DNA of 64,000 nucleotides from Massilia antarctica (GCF_015689335.1 NZ_CP065053.1:4340001-4404000), one strand, 5' to 3'. Positions 44,577 through 53,647 are shown, numbered from the stretch's first letter. Notes: a model not told the origin generated them from the letters alone. Numbers and translations: made by a program.

Positions 44577-47500
44577 TTATTTATGCTCAACCACATGCCC
44601 GCCAGCTGTTTGATATTTCCACGAACCATGATCGAAAGTGGTTGGCATTCCGTTTTCATCAAGCGCCTTTGCTTCGCCAACGTGCCAATGAGCGCAAGCA
44701 TGATCGCTGTCGGGTTGGTGATGCGATATAATCATGATTCTTCTTCTTCCCTCATCCCCCCTGATTTCATACGCATATTGTTCCATTCCAGGCGGCACGG
44801 GTAGGCGGTTTGAATATGATCCGGCTGGCGTTCGCTGAGCAATAGGTGTAGAACTCGTTGGTATTCCGGCTCGTCTCATAACTTCGCGCCGGGCTTGCTT
44901 TGATGTTAATTTCGCATTGCATTTTGTCAATCCAGTTGGATCTACCCATATAACCGGATTTGGCGCATATTGATATAGATTGAAGCCCCCGCTCAATCCA
45001 ATTGGATCTTGCATCAAATATCGGCCACAGTCCGGATCGTAGTACCGGTTTCGATTGTAATATAAAGCCGTTTCCTGATCTTCGTACTGTCCTTGGAAGC
45101 GCAGCGGCTGCTCCACGTCTTTTGCGTTGTAACGGTAAATCCGCCCCCAAGCCTTGTACCGTGCCGACCAGACGCTTACGCCATGCTCGTCCAGCAGCTC
45201 CTGCGGTGTGCCGAGATGGTCGCACTGATAATAATGAATGCGGTCCTTGGCCGCATCATTGCCGTCGGCCCGTTCCTGCCGCAGCGCCCAATCGCCCCGA
45301 TGGGCTTGTGCCTTTTCAGCTTCGTGTTGCAGAAGATCCGGTGGCGGATTGTTCCGCACATCGGGCAGCTCCCATTCGTTAATGTGGCACAGGTAAGTGC
45401 CGGCCGGCGCATAGCTCGCGATGCCTTCGCCGGACTCGATGCGCGCTAGCGGCACGAAGCTGTCCGGCTCGTACAGGTAGGTGACGGTCTTGTCGGCGTG
45501 GATTTCTTGCGCCAGGACGTCGCCGTCCCAGACGAAGAGAGTGGTTTTGACGGCGACGGCTCGCGCGGCGCCGTCCGCTTCCCGCCGTTCCTCGCTGACT
45601 TCCTTGGCGATGCGGCGCCCGAAGGCGTCGTAGGTGTAGTGCGCCACCTGTCGACTCTGTTCGTTCGTGCGGGTTGCCGTGATCAGGCGGTTCTCGCTGT
45701 CGTAGGCCAGCGCCAGTTCTTGCGGGCCACCGTCGCCAGCAGGCCAGCGCTTGCCGATCACGTTGCCCCGGGCATCGTAATCGTAGACATGGCCCGCGTA
45801 TTGGCGCAGCAGGTTGTGCGTCACCTTGGCCAGTCTTGGGGCACCATGCCGGGCTTGTTCGCCGAAGTGCGCCTCTTCTTTGCGCAGCTCCTCCGTCTCG
45901 TGCGGCGTCCCGCTGTTCTTGCTTGAGGGCGGGTCCAGCAGATTCCCGGCCGGGTCGAACGCGAAGGTTTCGCTCGCCTCGTGTTCGCGCAGCGCCGACA
46001 GCAGTTGGCCCAGCGGGTCATAGGCGTAGCGCAGGTCGCCTCCGCGTTCGTCGGCGATGCGGGTCAGGTTACCGGTGGCGTCGTATTCGTAGCGGCGCTC
46101 GCGCAGGCGCTCGTTCCCTCGTGTCAGTGCGAAGGCACTCAGGCGCGACTGCGGATCGTAGGCGCGGCTTTCAGTGAGGCGCTCGCGGCCGGTGCCGACC
46201 TGACGCGACGTCTCGCGGTGCAGATGGTCGCGCTCCAGGTCAACCAGCGCCGTGCCCTGCCACAGTGTGCCGTGCCAATGGCCGGAGCCGTAGCGTTGGG
46301 TGTCGATCGTGCGCCCGTTCGGCAGCGTGCTCTGAATGCGGTTGCCGAGCAGGTCGTAGGCGTGGGTCAGCGTGAACGCGGCCGTGCGCTGGCGCGGCTC
46401 ACCTGGCAGCGGCAATTGTCCCAGCATGTAGGCGACGCGCTCGTCGACCAACTGGCCGGCAGCGTCGTAGCCAAAGCGCTGTTCGGCGCGCTGGGAGGCG
46501 ACAGCGGTCAGCCGCCCGAGCGCATCATAGGCGTAGCGTACGTCGCCATCGGGCATGTTCCTGGCCACCAACTGGCCCATCGAATCGCGAAGGTAGTCGG
46601 TACGCACGCCTTCGCAGGTGCTGGACACCAACAGACCCGCGCCGTCGTAGCTGAACCGCGTGATCTTGCCGTCGAACCCCGTTTCGGTGAGCAGCCGGCT
46701 TTCCTCGTCGTAAGTGAAGCGATAGGAGTCATCGTTGCCGTTGACCAGCTCGACAAGGCGCAGCGCCTCATCGTGGCGGTAGCGCATGGTCTGGCCCTTG
46801 GCGTCGATGCGCTCGACGGGAAGGCCGTGGCCGTTGTAGCGGTAGCTTGTCACCTGCCCCTTGGAATCCGTGTGCCTGGTCAGGTTGCCGTCGGCATCGT
46901 AATCGAACGTCTCCGTGGTTTTATCCGGATGGGTGACGCCAACCATGCGGCCGAGCCCATCGTAGCGGTAGCGGCTGGTGTTGCCGACCGCGTCCACGCT
47001 GTTGAGCAAGCGGTTTTGACCGTCATATTGATACAGGCTCGTATAGCCGGAGCAGTCGGTGTACGACACCAGGCGACCGGCGCCGTCGTAGGACAGGCGC
47101 TTGGCGCCGCCGCGCGCATCGGTCAGCACTGCCAGCCGGCCTTGACCGTCATAGCTGTACGCGGTTATGCGGCCCAGTTCGTCGGTGCTGTTGACGATAC
47201 GCCCTGCGTCGTCGTAGCCGCTGCGCGTGCTGTGGCCAAGGGCGTCCGTGACCGTGATGGGCCGGTTGCGTGCATCGTAATCGATGCGGGTGACGTGGCC
47301 GAGCGCATTGGTGACGCCGGTCAGGTTGCCTGCCGCGTCGTAGGTATAACGGGTGGCGTTGTGCGCTCCGTCGGTGTCGGACAGCAGCATGCCGTCCTTG
47401 TCCCACTCGCGTCGCCCGAGGGAGCGCGCGATGCCATCGGGCCCGACCCGGCGCACGTCGGTGGCCAGCCACTGCGCATTGAAGGTGTATTCCAGTACGC

Positions 47501-50465
47501 CGCCGTCGGCTTCGGTAAGGCGTGTCGTGTCTTGGTCAATATACGCAAACGCATTTGCGCCGCTGCCGTCGGCGCCAGCAACCCGAAACACGCGCGCACG
47601 ATAGCTATTGTCCTGGGTGACCGGATGATGCCGGGCCAGCTGCGCATCGTCGAGTCCATTTCCCGACCAGCGCTCACGCAGCAATTCCAGGCTGCCCCAT
47701 TCAAGGTGGTGTGCGAAACCGCTGTAGTTGGTGCATGAAAGCAGCAGGCAGTGTTGATACGAATAGGTGCGCGAGGCCCCGGCAATATTCGTTTGCGTGA
47801 CCAGATACCAGCGTTGCGGCAGTGCGTCGAATGGCGTCGGCTCGCCTTCAATGTCATCGGGTTTTGCTGCCGCCTCATAGCGGTAGCTTACATGGCAGAT
47901 CCTTGTACCATCGTCGAGTACCTGTTCAATGCGGCCGATACGGGCCGGCGCATTGGCGTCGGATTGCGTTATGGCACCGGGGACCTGGTGCTCACGCAGC
48001 GCTTCCAGCGTAAGGCCGTCATGGGTACGTACACGCAATAGCACGTCGCCGGGCGCCGAATCGTCGTGCCGTTCGACAGTCCAGCCGCTGCCGTCCAGGT
48101 TGGTACGGCGCTCGACAGCGTAACGCTGTACTTGCGCCGGGGAGCGTGGCGCCAGCATGGCATTGACGCCGTCGTAGCCGTGCGGCAGGACCCCGTCCGC
48201 CACGCGCCGGAATGTGTCGACGCTGCCGTCGCGCCAAGTCAAGGAGTAGTGGGTGTCGCTGTGGCAACGCAGAACGAAACCTTCGCTCCGGTTGTCGTGC
48301 TCCTGGCCGACCTCGATGGCCGGCAGCCGCAGCGCGCGACCGGTTTCCTCATGGTACACCACGCCTTTCGCGCAGACGGACAATGATGCCGTGAACGGCG
48401 TTGCCCAGCGGGCACCGAGCAGGCCCCAGTCTTCCGATTCCGAGCCTGATCGGTAGGTGCGCCCCCATTCCAGCGCAATTGGCCCGGCAAGCACAAAATC
48501 GCTCTGATACAGAACTTCTTCGCCGGTGCCGATATGCACAGGTTTCCTGGTGCTTGTTTTCTTGCCTCCCGGTGCGGCATTTTTGGGACAGCAATCGGAC
48601 GGCTTGTCCCCTTTTTGTTCCTTGGGCTTGACTGTCTTGCCCCCATCGCGGCCATCGTGGTCCTTACCGCCCTTGTCGGCCACGGGAGGCTTGGCGGGAG
48701 GTGCCGGGGTCTTGCCGGGGATTGCCTTTTTCGAAGCGAATCGTTTGACGAAATTGAATGCGCTGCTCGCTTTTTTCAGGACGACATTCTCAATAAAATT
48801 TTCGCCAACCTTCATGGCGACGCCTACCATATCGGGTGTTTTTCCCGTACTAAGCATTGTCGCAACGGCATCTGCCCCGGTCGCCGCGGCGTCGGTTACC
48901 GCGCCGGCTCCCGACACGGCACTACCGACCGTGGCGCCCGCTGCGGCGCCGCCTTCCAACGCCAGCCCGACCGGGGCGCCCACACCGGTGGCTGTGACCA
49001 CGAGGCCCGCACCGGCCACCACGCCGCTTCCGGCGATGATGACGGTTTCGTTTTTGCCGACGTTTTCGGTTCGGTTGCTGCCGATCGTGATGGTTTCGTT
49101 TTTTCCGACGTCCTCAACCCGGTTCTCGCCGATTGAAATCGTTTCGTTCTTTCCCACGTCTTCCGTGCGGTTGTCGCCGATACTGATGGTCTCGTTGTGA
49201 TCGACGCGTTCGGCGCGGTTGTTGTGGACCGTAATGGTTTCGTCGCGATCGACCGTCTCGGCCCGGTCGCGCTTGATGTGGTTCGTTTCGTCCCGATCCA
49301 CAGTTTTGCGCCGGTCATTGCCGACCCATTTATCTTCGTCGTGCTCGACCTCGGTGAGCTGGTCCTTCTCCGCGTGCAGCCATAGCTGCTCGCTGCCCTT
49401 CTTATCCTCGAAGCGCAGTGCATTGGCGTTGTCGTAGCTGCCGCCTGGGGTTGAACGCGACAAGATGCCGCTTTGCGTTTTGTTGGCAGGCAGCTTCCAC
49501 GGTGGCATCGTGTCCGCATTGGGCACCATTCCCGTGATGATCGGACGATTAGGATTGCCATCCATGAACTGAACCAGGACCTCGGTTCCGATTCGGGGAA
49601 TGGAGGTCATGCCAAAGTTAGCGCCCGCCCATGGCGTCGCCACGCGAATCCAGGCCGAGCTTTTTTCGTCATTCGCGCCGACGCGGTCCCAGTGGAACTG
49701 AACGCGTACACGGCCGAATTCATCGGTATGAATTTCTTCTCCTGCGGGACCGACAACGGTTGCGGACTGGATGCCATGGATTTTCGTCTCGACACTGTTA
49801 TGGTCGCGCCCGGCGCGATAAGGAATGATCTTGCGTATGGCACGCAGCTCATTCTCGTAGTGCGATTCGCCCGTTTCTTTAATGTGATAATTATTCGATG
49901 CGCTGTGAATGACTTCAAGGATCAAAAACTCGCGCGACTGGGCATCGTCGCCGGTCTCGCTCACGTCGAAATGGTCGGCCAGCCTGAACCAGCGCCCCGG
50001 CAGTAAATTGCGGTTATTGCCGAGACCATGAAACTGTTTTCCCGCCGCTTCCATTTCTTCCATCCGCAACTGGGCCAGTGAGCGTCCTCCGCCGGTAAAG
50101 CCGTAGGCGCCCGTGTACTCGTACGATTCGATATTCGGCACGTTCCCTTGTTGATTAACCGTGGGCAGCGAGGTGTGCGATGGGGTGGGTGCCTTGAAAT
50201 CGAACGCTGCAAGCGATACCGTAGCCTGCTTGATCTGACGCGACGGCGACCATTCGCGCAAGCCGTCTTCTTCCGCAATACCGCCGTGCCGCTGGAAGCG
50301 TACGGCCGGACCGCCATCGATCGCCTGCGCGCTCGTTGTGTCGTCGGACAGGACCAGCTTGTGACCATTTTCCGAATGCTCGAACCAGTAGACAATGCCG
50401 CAGGCGACCCAGCGCCGCTCCAGGAAGTTGCGGTCGCTCTCATCGAACTGGCAGCAGTCGGTCAT
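44577..50465 (-). CDS. rhs: VgrG-Rhs polymorphic toxin (main reading frame)
   Basis: From ATG 50465 the frame encodes 1962 residues. Order: rest of the VgrG gp27-like part (CQFDESDRNFLERRWVACGI), OB fold (HTDEFGRVRVQFHWDRVGAN), about six 16-residue beta-helix repeats with NETISIG units, a hydrophobic Gly/Ala-rich segment, a Lys/Pro linker, and an Rhs cage with many YD repeats. It ends at the core boundary RYLMQDPIGLSGGFNLYQYA and WVDPTGL. The last 116 residues (44580-44927) are the variable toxin, with IPTSSTPIAQ and SHHQPDSDHACAHWHVG, resembling HNH/endonuclease VII-type nuclease toxins; the family is tentative. Base composition becomes AT-rich in the toxin. The missing N-terminus is in frame upstream beyond two stop codons. 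Confidence 0.9.
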   Translation of the reverse strand: MTDCCQFDESDRNFLERRWVACGIVYWFEHSENGHKLVLSDDTTSAQAIDGGPAVRFQRHGGIAEEDGLREWSPSRQIKQATVSLAAFDFKAPTPSHTSLPTVNQQGNVPNIESYEYTGAYGFTGGGRSLAQLRMEEMEAAGKQFHGLGNNRNLLPGRWFRLADHFDVSETGDDAQSREFLILEVIHSASNNYHIKETGESHYENELRAIRKIIPYRAGRDHNSVETKIHGIQSATVVGPAGEEIHTDEFGRVRVQFHWDRVGANDEKSSAWIRVATPWAGANFGMTSIPRIGTEVLVQFMDGNPNRPIITGMVPNADTMPPWKLPANKTQSGILSRSTPGGSYDNANALRFEDKKGSEQLWLHAEKDQLTEVEHDEDKWVGNDRRKTVDRDETNHIKRDRAETVDRDETITVHNNRAERVDHNETISIGDNRTEDVGKNETISIGENRVEDVGKNETITIGSNRTENVGKNETVIIAGSGVVAGAGLVVTATGVGAPVGLALEGGAAAGATVGSAVSGAGAVTDAAATGADAVATMLSTGKTPDMVGVAMKVGENFIENVVLKKASSAFNFVKRFASKKAIPGKTPAPPAKPPVADKGGKDHDGRDGGKTVKPKEQKGDKPSDCCPKNAAPGGKKTSTRKPVHIGTGEEVLYQSDFVLAGPIALEWGRTYRSGSESEDWGLLGARWATPFTASLSVCAKGVVYHEETGRALRLPAIEVGQEHDNRSEGFVLRCHSDTHYSLTWRDGSVDTFRRVADGVLPHGYDGVNAMLAPRSPAQVQRYAVERRTNLDGSGWTVERHDDSAPGDVLLRVRTHDGLTLEALREHQVPGAITQSDANAPARIGRIEQVLDDGTRICHVSYRYEAAAKPDDIEGEPTPFDALPQRWYLVTQTNIAGASRTYSYQHCLLLSCTNYSGFAHHLEWGSLELLRERWSGNGLDDAQLARHHPVTQDNSYRARVFRVAGADGSGANAFAYIDQDTTRLTEADGGVLEYTFNAQWLATDVRRVGPDGIARSLGRREWDKDGMLLSDTDGAHNATRYTYDAAGNLTGVTNALGHVTRIDYDARNRPITVTDALGHSTRSGYDDAGRIVNSTDELGRITAYSYDGQGRLAVLTDARGGAKRLSYDGAGRLVSYTDCSGYTSLYQYDGQNRLLNSVDAVGNTSRYRYDGLGRMVGVTHPDKTTETFDYDADGNLTRHTDSKGQVTSYRYNGHGLPVERIDAKGQTMRYRHDEALRLVELVNGNDDSYRFTYDEESRLLTETGFDGKITRFSYDGAGLLVSSTCEGVRTDYLRDSMGQLVARNMPDGDVRYAYDALGRLTAVASQRAEQRFGYDAAGQLVDERVAYMLGQLPLPGEPRQRTAAFTLTHAYDLLGNRIQSTLPNGRTIDTQRYGSGHWHGTLWQGTALVDLERDHLHRETSRQVGTGRERLTESRAYDPQSRLSAFALTRGNERLRERRYEYDATGNLTRIADERGGDLRYAYDPLGQLLSALREHEASETFAFDPAGNLLDPPSSKNSGTPHETEELRKEEAHFGEQARHGAPRLAKVTHNLLRQYAGHVYDYDARGNVIGKRWPAGDGGPQELALAYDSENRLITATRTNEQSRQVAHYTYDAFGRRIAKEVSEERREADGAARAVAVKTTLFVWDGDVLAQEIHADKTVTYLYEPDSFVPLARIESGEGIASYAPAGTYLCHINEWELPDVRNNPPPDLLQHEAEKAQAHRGDWALRQERADGNDAAKDRIHYYQCDHLGTPQELLDEHGVSVWSARYKAWGRIYRYNAKDVEQPLRFQGQYEDQETALYYNRNRYYDPDCGRYLMQDPIGLSGGFNLYQYAPNPVIWVDPTGLTKCNAKLTSKQARREVMRRAGIPTSSTPIAQRTPAGSYSNRLPVPPGMEQYAYEIRGDEGRRRIMIISHHQPDSDHACAHWHVGEAKALDENGMPTTFDHGSWKYQTAGGHVVEHK

Positions 50466-50495
50466 TACTTCGGCCGCGCCGCCGACTCGCCAGTT

Positions 50496-50939
50496 TCAAT
50501 CGGCAAGGTTTTCGTAATCGCCAAAAATACTGGCGGTTTGCTGGTACATTGTCGTGTAATGGAACAGGTAGTTGTCCTTGCGCATACCCAGGTACGCGTA
50601 CCAAGGGCCGAGCCTAGCTTCGTAATACGATACACCGCCGTCGACGGTCTTGAGCCCGAAGCTCAATACGCGCCCGGTGAAGTAACGCATCGTGCCGTCC
50701 CTGCGAACCATCTGCACGCATAACATTTTGCCTTGCATGTCCTTGAGCGGGATGCCGGGGCTGTCTGACAGCAGTTCGACGGTGAATTCGAAGGGCTTCG
50801 ACAAGCACTCATAGGCGTCGGGCTTATTGACAAGCAACTGCGCGGAGGGCGCGTCCTGGTTCGGAAACGACAGTTACATCAGACGGTTATGCTGGCGATC
50901 CGCGACGAGATCGCGTAAAACCGTTAACGCTTTGCTCAT
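50496..50939 (-). pseudogene. N-terminal part of the same VgrG-Rhs gene, interrupted by two in-frame stops
   Basis: In the same frame as the rhs ORF, ATG 50939 encodes MSKALTVLRDLVADRQHNRL, then TAA at 50874-50876, then LSFPNQDAPSAQLLVNKPDA and the VgrG N-terminal domain (FEFTVELLSDSPGIPLKDMQ, YFTGRVLSFGLK, YYEARLGPWYAYLG), then TGA at 50496-50498 in the context NLAD-stop-NWR, where VgrG proteins usually have Trp. No frameshift is needed to rejoin the parts; only the two stops separate them. The gene would be 2120 codons long if uninterrupted. As it stands, no complete VgrG trimer part can be made. Confidence 0.85.
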
Positions 50940-51001
50940 GCTGGTTCCAGTAGGGCGAAATGGATGGGAGGGCTGGCGGTGGCGGAATGGATGGTCGCGA
51001 A

Positions 51002-51033
51002 AGCACACTAAGTCAGTGTGCTATTTTACTATA
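51002..51033 (-). promoter_or_regulatory. Inverted repeat and -10 upstream of vgrG-rhs
   Basis: AGCACACT (51002-51009) and AGTGTGCT (51015-51022) form a perfect 8-bp dyad with a 5-nt spacer. On the minus strand TATAGT (51033-51028) lies just upstream, so the dyad falls at about the start point, a repressor-like position. It could also fold as a short leader hairpin. Confidence 0.45.
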
Positions 51034-51151
51034 ATTAGCAATAGAACAATGGCATTTTGCTATGAATATTGTTGTTTTGGCAGCAGTGTTGGTGAATTGG
51101 AGGCGGCAGATGGCGTGTCAGATAAGCAGCTTGGCCGTCGATGCGGCCCGA

Positions 51152-51167
51152 CGATGCGATCGCATCG
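51152..51167. repeat. 16-bp perfect palindrome beside the right cyclase repeat
   Basis: CGATGCGATCGCATCG is fully self-complementary and lies 24 bp outside the stop of the intact cyclase gene, at the island side of the right repeat. It may be a binding or recombination site, or part of a terminator for the cyclase gene. Confidence 0.45.
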
Positions 51168-51191
51168 CACCTTCTGTGTTGGCCGCTGTAC

Positions 51192-51614
51192 TCAGCTGCC
51201 CAGGATCGACGCCCGTTCGCGCCGCGACGACACCGCCGGCGCATCCGGACAAACGCGGTTGCGCCCGGTCGACTTGGCCAGGTACAGCGCCTTGTCGGCC
51301 GCTTCGACCAGCTGTTTCGACTCCATCCCCCTGGCCGGCACCAGCGCGTGCACGCCGCAGCTGATGGTGACAATGCCGACCGGATTGGCCTGATGCTCGC
51401 GCCCGGCCGACGCGATCGACCGGCGCACCGACTCGGCCACCACGATGGCCCCGTACAGGTCCGTATTCGGCAGCAGAATCGCAAACTCTTCGCCACCCAC
51501 GCGCGCGGCCAGGTTGCCGGCGCGGCGCCGGCCGGTGCGGATGCATTGCCCGATGAATTGCAGGCAGGCATCCCCGGCCGGATGGCCGTAATGATCGTTG
51601 TATTTCTTGAAGAA
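51192..51614. repeat. Right direct repeat of the accessory island (3' end of the intact cyclase gene)
   Basis: These 423 bp match 42871-43292 in the same orientation. The copies start 8321 bp apart and differ by one indel and some 18 substitutions by eye. The right copy is in frame with the complete gene. Confidence 0.9.
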
Positions 51615-52784
51615 GTCGACGTCGAGCAGCACCAGCGCCAGCGAGGTGCCGTCGCGCGTGGCGCGGTTGAACTCGGCGTCGAGACGGGCGTCGAACAGGC
51701 GCCGGTTGGCGATCCCGGTCAAGCCGTCATTGCGCGCCAGCAGTTTCAGGGAGCGGTTCTTGGTCACCAGCGCCAGCTGGGCGTTGCGCAACTGTTCTTC
51801 GAGCTCGTCGCGCAGGATCACCTGGCGGAACAGGCGCAAGCCCATCCAGTTCAGGATCAGCAGCAGGATCACCACCCAGGCCGTCGAGATATACGCGTTG
51901 GCCCGCCAGTTCGCCAAGGTCTCGTCGGTCGCCAGGCCCACCGCCACGAATAGCGGATAACGCCGCAGGGGACGGTAGCTGTACATGCGGTCGACTTTGT
52001 CGACGTCGAGCGGAACGGTGCCCGACTCGGACGCCGCCCGCACGCGCGACTGCTTGAACATGGGTTCCTTGGCAATCGAGGTGCCGATATTTTCTTGCAG
52101 GTAGGGGCGACGCATGACCAGCGCGCCGCTGTCGGTGGCAATGGTGATGTTGCCTTCCTTGCCGATGTCGAAACTGTCGTAAAAAGTGCGGAAGAAACTC
52201 AGGTGCACCGTGGCCAGGGCCACCCCGGCGAAGTTGCCATCCTTGTCTTCGAGGCGGCGCGACACCGGCAGCACCCAGGTGCCGGTCGCGCGGCTGCGGA
52301 CCGGCGCGCCGACATGGGCCAGCTGGTCCTTGTGTGTCTTGTGATAAATGAAATAGGGGCGGTCGGCATTGTTCAGGACCGGGACCGGTTCGCGCAGCGA
52401 GTGCAGGGCCCAGTTGCCGCTGGCATCGAAGATCGTTATGCCCTGCAATGAAGGAGTGCGGCTGACATGGTCGATCAGGTGCAGGTGCAGGCGCTCGCCG
52501 TAATGGGTGATGCCGTCGTGCTGCACGCTGTCGACCACACCGGCCAGGATGATGTCGACAAGTTCGATGGTGCTGTCGGCATGGTCGGCCACGGCGCGCG
52601 CCATGTTGGCGGTCGCCGCGGCGCTTTGCGCCAGCTGGGTTTCGCGCGCGCTGTAAATGCTCCAGCCCTGCACCGCTACCAGCGAAATGCAGACGACCAA
52701 CAGAAACGACGCGGCAATGGTAATCAGCGGCCGCTTTTTGCCATCGAGCTCAGTCACGGGCAATACAGGCTTATCAGCTTTCAT
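51192..52784 (-). CDS. Membrane diguanylate cyclase with periplasmic Cache-type sensor
   Basis: The 530-residue protein from ATG 52784 has a membrane helix (about 19-41), an extracytoplasmic dCache-like sensor (45-295), a second helix (about 297-317) and a C-terminal GGDEF domain with the active motif GGEEF (430-434). It should make cyclic di-GMP in response to a small extracellular ligand. The inhibitory I-site position, normally RxxD, reads RAGN (421-424), so product feedback is probably lost. Its 3' end is duplicated at 42.9 kb across the Rhs island. Confidence 0.93.
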   Translation of the reverse strand: MKADKPVLPVTELDGKKRPLITIAASFLLVVCISLVAVQGWSIYSARETQLAQSAAATANMARAVADHADSTIELVDIILAGVVDSVQHDGITHYGERLHLHLIDHVSRTPSLQGITIFDASGNWALHSLREPVPVLNNADRPYFIYHKTHKDQLAHVGAPVRSRATGTWVLPVSRRLEDKDGNFAGVALATVHLSFFRTFYDSFDIGKEGNITIATDSGALVMRRPYLQENIGTSIAKEPMFKQSRVRAASESGTVPLDVDKVDRMYSYRPLRRYPLFVAVGLATDETLANWRANAYISTAWVVILLLILNWMGLRLFRQVILRDELEEQLRNAQLALVTKNRSLKLLARNDGLTGIANRRLFDARLDAEFNRATRDGTSLALVLLDVDFFKKYNDHYGHPAGDACLQFIGQCIRTGRRRAGNLAARVGGEEFAILLPNTDLYGAIVVAESVRRSIASAGREHQANPVGIVTISCGVHALVPARGMESKQLVEAADKALYLAKSTGRNRVCPDAPAVSSRRERASILGS

Positions 52785-53095
52785 GGCGGGGAAGGTCGCG
52801 TTCGGAAAGTGTCGTGGGGGCGCAAGGTGCCGGGCGCGGACGGCGTGGTCGAGCAATCCGGCTCGCATCGCTCCATGGCGCCCGCAATCACATCGCCGTT
52901 GTTCCGCAAGGCGACTTGGCCAGGACGGACCGGATACGCGCGGTGATTGAATAATTGAGCGGCCATTCTACCTTAGCGCATGCGAACTGGAATCAAATAT
53001 TTACGTAAGGAATGCTTGTCTGTTGTTTCATAAAACGAATTCAAGCATTCCTGGCTTATTGTCCTGGCGGCGCGTTCAATTGCTGCAGGGAAAAA
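52785..53095. other. Intergenic region with a long inverted repeat
   Basis: No gene is apparent in these 311 bp between the cyclase and kptA. The kptA-proximal third is AT-rich and contains the 11-bp inverted repeat described separately. Confidence 0.5.
53008..53052. promoter_or_regulatory. 11-bp inverted repeat with nested dyad upstream of the cyclase gene
   Basis: AGGAATGCTTG (53008-53018) and CAAGCATTCCT (53042-53052) are exact inverse complements across 23 nt, which themselves contain GTTT/AAAC around CATA. There is no U-run on either side, so a regulator site or a structured leader is likelier than a terminator. Confidence 0.5.
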
Positions 53096-53647
53096 TCAAG
53101 GGAAGGTGATAAAGCGCTTGTCCACCGGACCGGTCAGCCACACGCCGTTATCGGAAAGATAAAATGGCTGTCCTTGTTCATGCAGGGCGCCTGCCTGGAC
53201 CGCCAGCACCACGGGCACGCCGTGGCGCTGGCCGACGGAGATCGCGGTGGCGGTGTCGGCCGACAGGTGCACATGGTGGCGCGAGCCGGGAATGAGGCCC
53301 TGGTCGCGGATCGATGCCGTAAAGCGCGAGGCAGTGCCGTGGTACAGCACCGGCGGCGGGGTTACGGGCACCAGGGCGAGGTCGACGCCGGCCACCGAGT
53401 GGCCCTGGCTGGCGCGGATGCGCTTGCCGTCGTCGCTGATGGCGAAGCGCTTTTTATCGTTGTCGGCAACCACTTCCCGCAGCAGTTCGGGGGTGATGCG
53501 TTTGCCGTGCTTGGCGGCGCGCGTGATCAGCTCGTCGATATCGGCCCAGCCGTTCTGGTCGAGCGTGAGCCCGATGGTGCCAGGGCTGTGGCGAAGAATC
53601 AGGGAGAGGAATTTACTGATTGCTACGGTACGGTTGGAATCGCTCAT
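53096..53647 (-). CDS. kptA: RNA 2'-phosphotransferase (KptA/Tpt1)
   Basis: The 183-residue protein has the Tpt1 layout: a winged N-terminal domain (VAISKFLSLILRHSPGTIGL, WADIDELITRA) and an ADP-ribosyltransferase-like domain with LYHGTASRF, SRHHVHLSADTATAISVGQR and FYLSDNGVWLTGPV. Tpt1 moves a 2'-phosphate from RNA to NAD+, giving nicotinamide and ADP-ribose 1'',2''-cyclic phosphate. It stands beside the NAD salvage genes, which recycle nicotinamide. ATG 53647 starts at the conserved region; an in-frame ATG at 53689 would add a Lys-rich 14 residues. Neither has a clear ribosome site. Confidence 0.93.
   Translation of the reverse strand: MSDSNRTVAISKFLSLILRHSPGTIGLTLDQNGWADIDELITRAAKHGKRITPELLREVVADNDKKRFAISDDGKRIRASQGHSVAGVDLALVPVTPPPVLYHGTASRFTASIRDQGLIPGSRHHVHLSADTATAISVGQRHGVPVVLAVQAGALHEQGQPFYLSDNGVWLTGPVDKRFITFP

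Noticed and set aside
50496..50498. TGA in vgrG-rhs as a selenocysteine codon
   Set aside because: No selenocysteine insertion hairpin is evident, a TAA also interrupts the same frame upstream, and VgrG has no Cys/Sec site here; Trp is the family residue.
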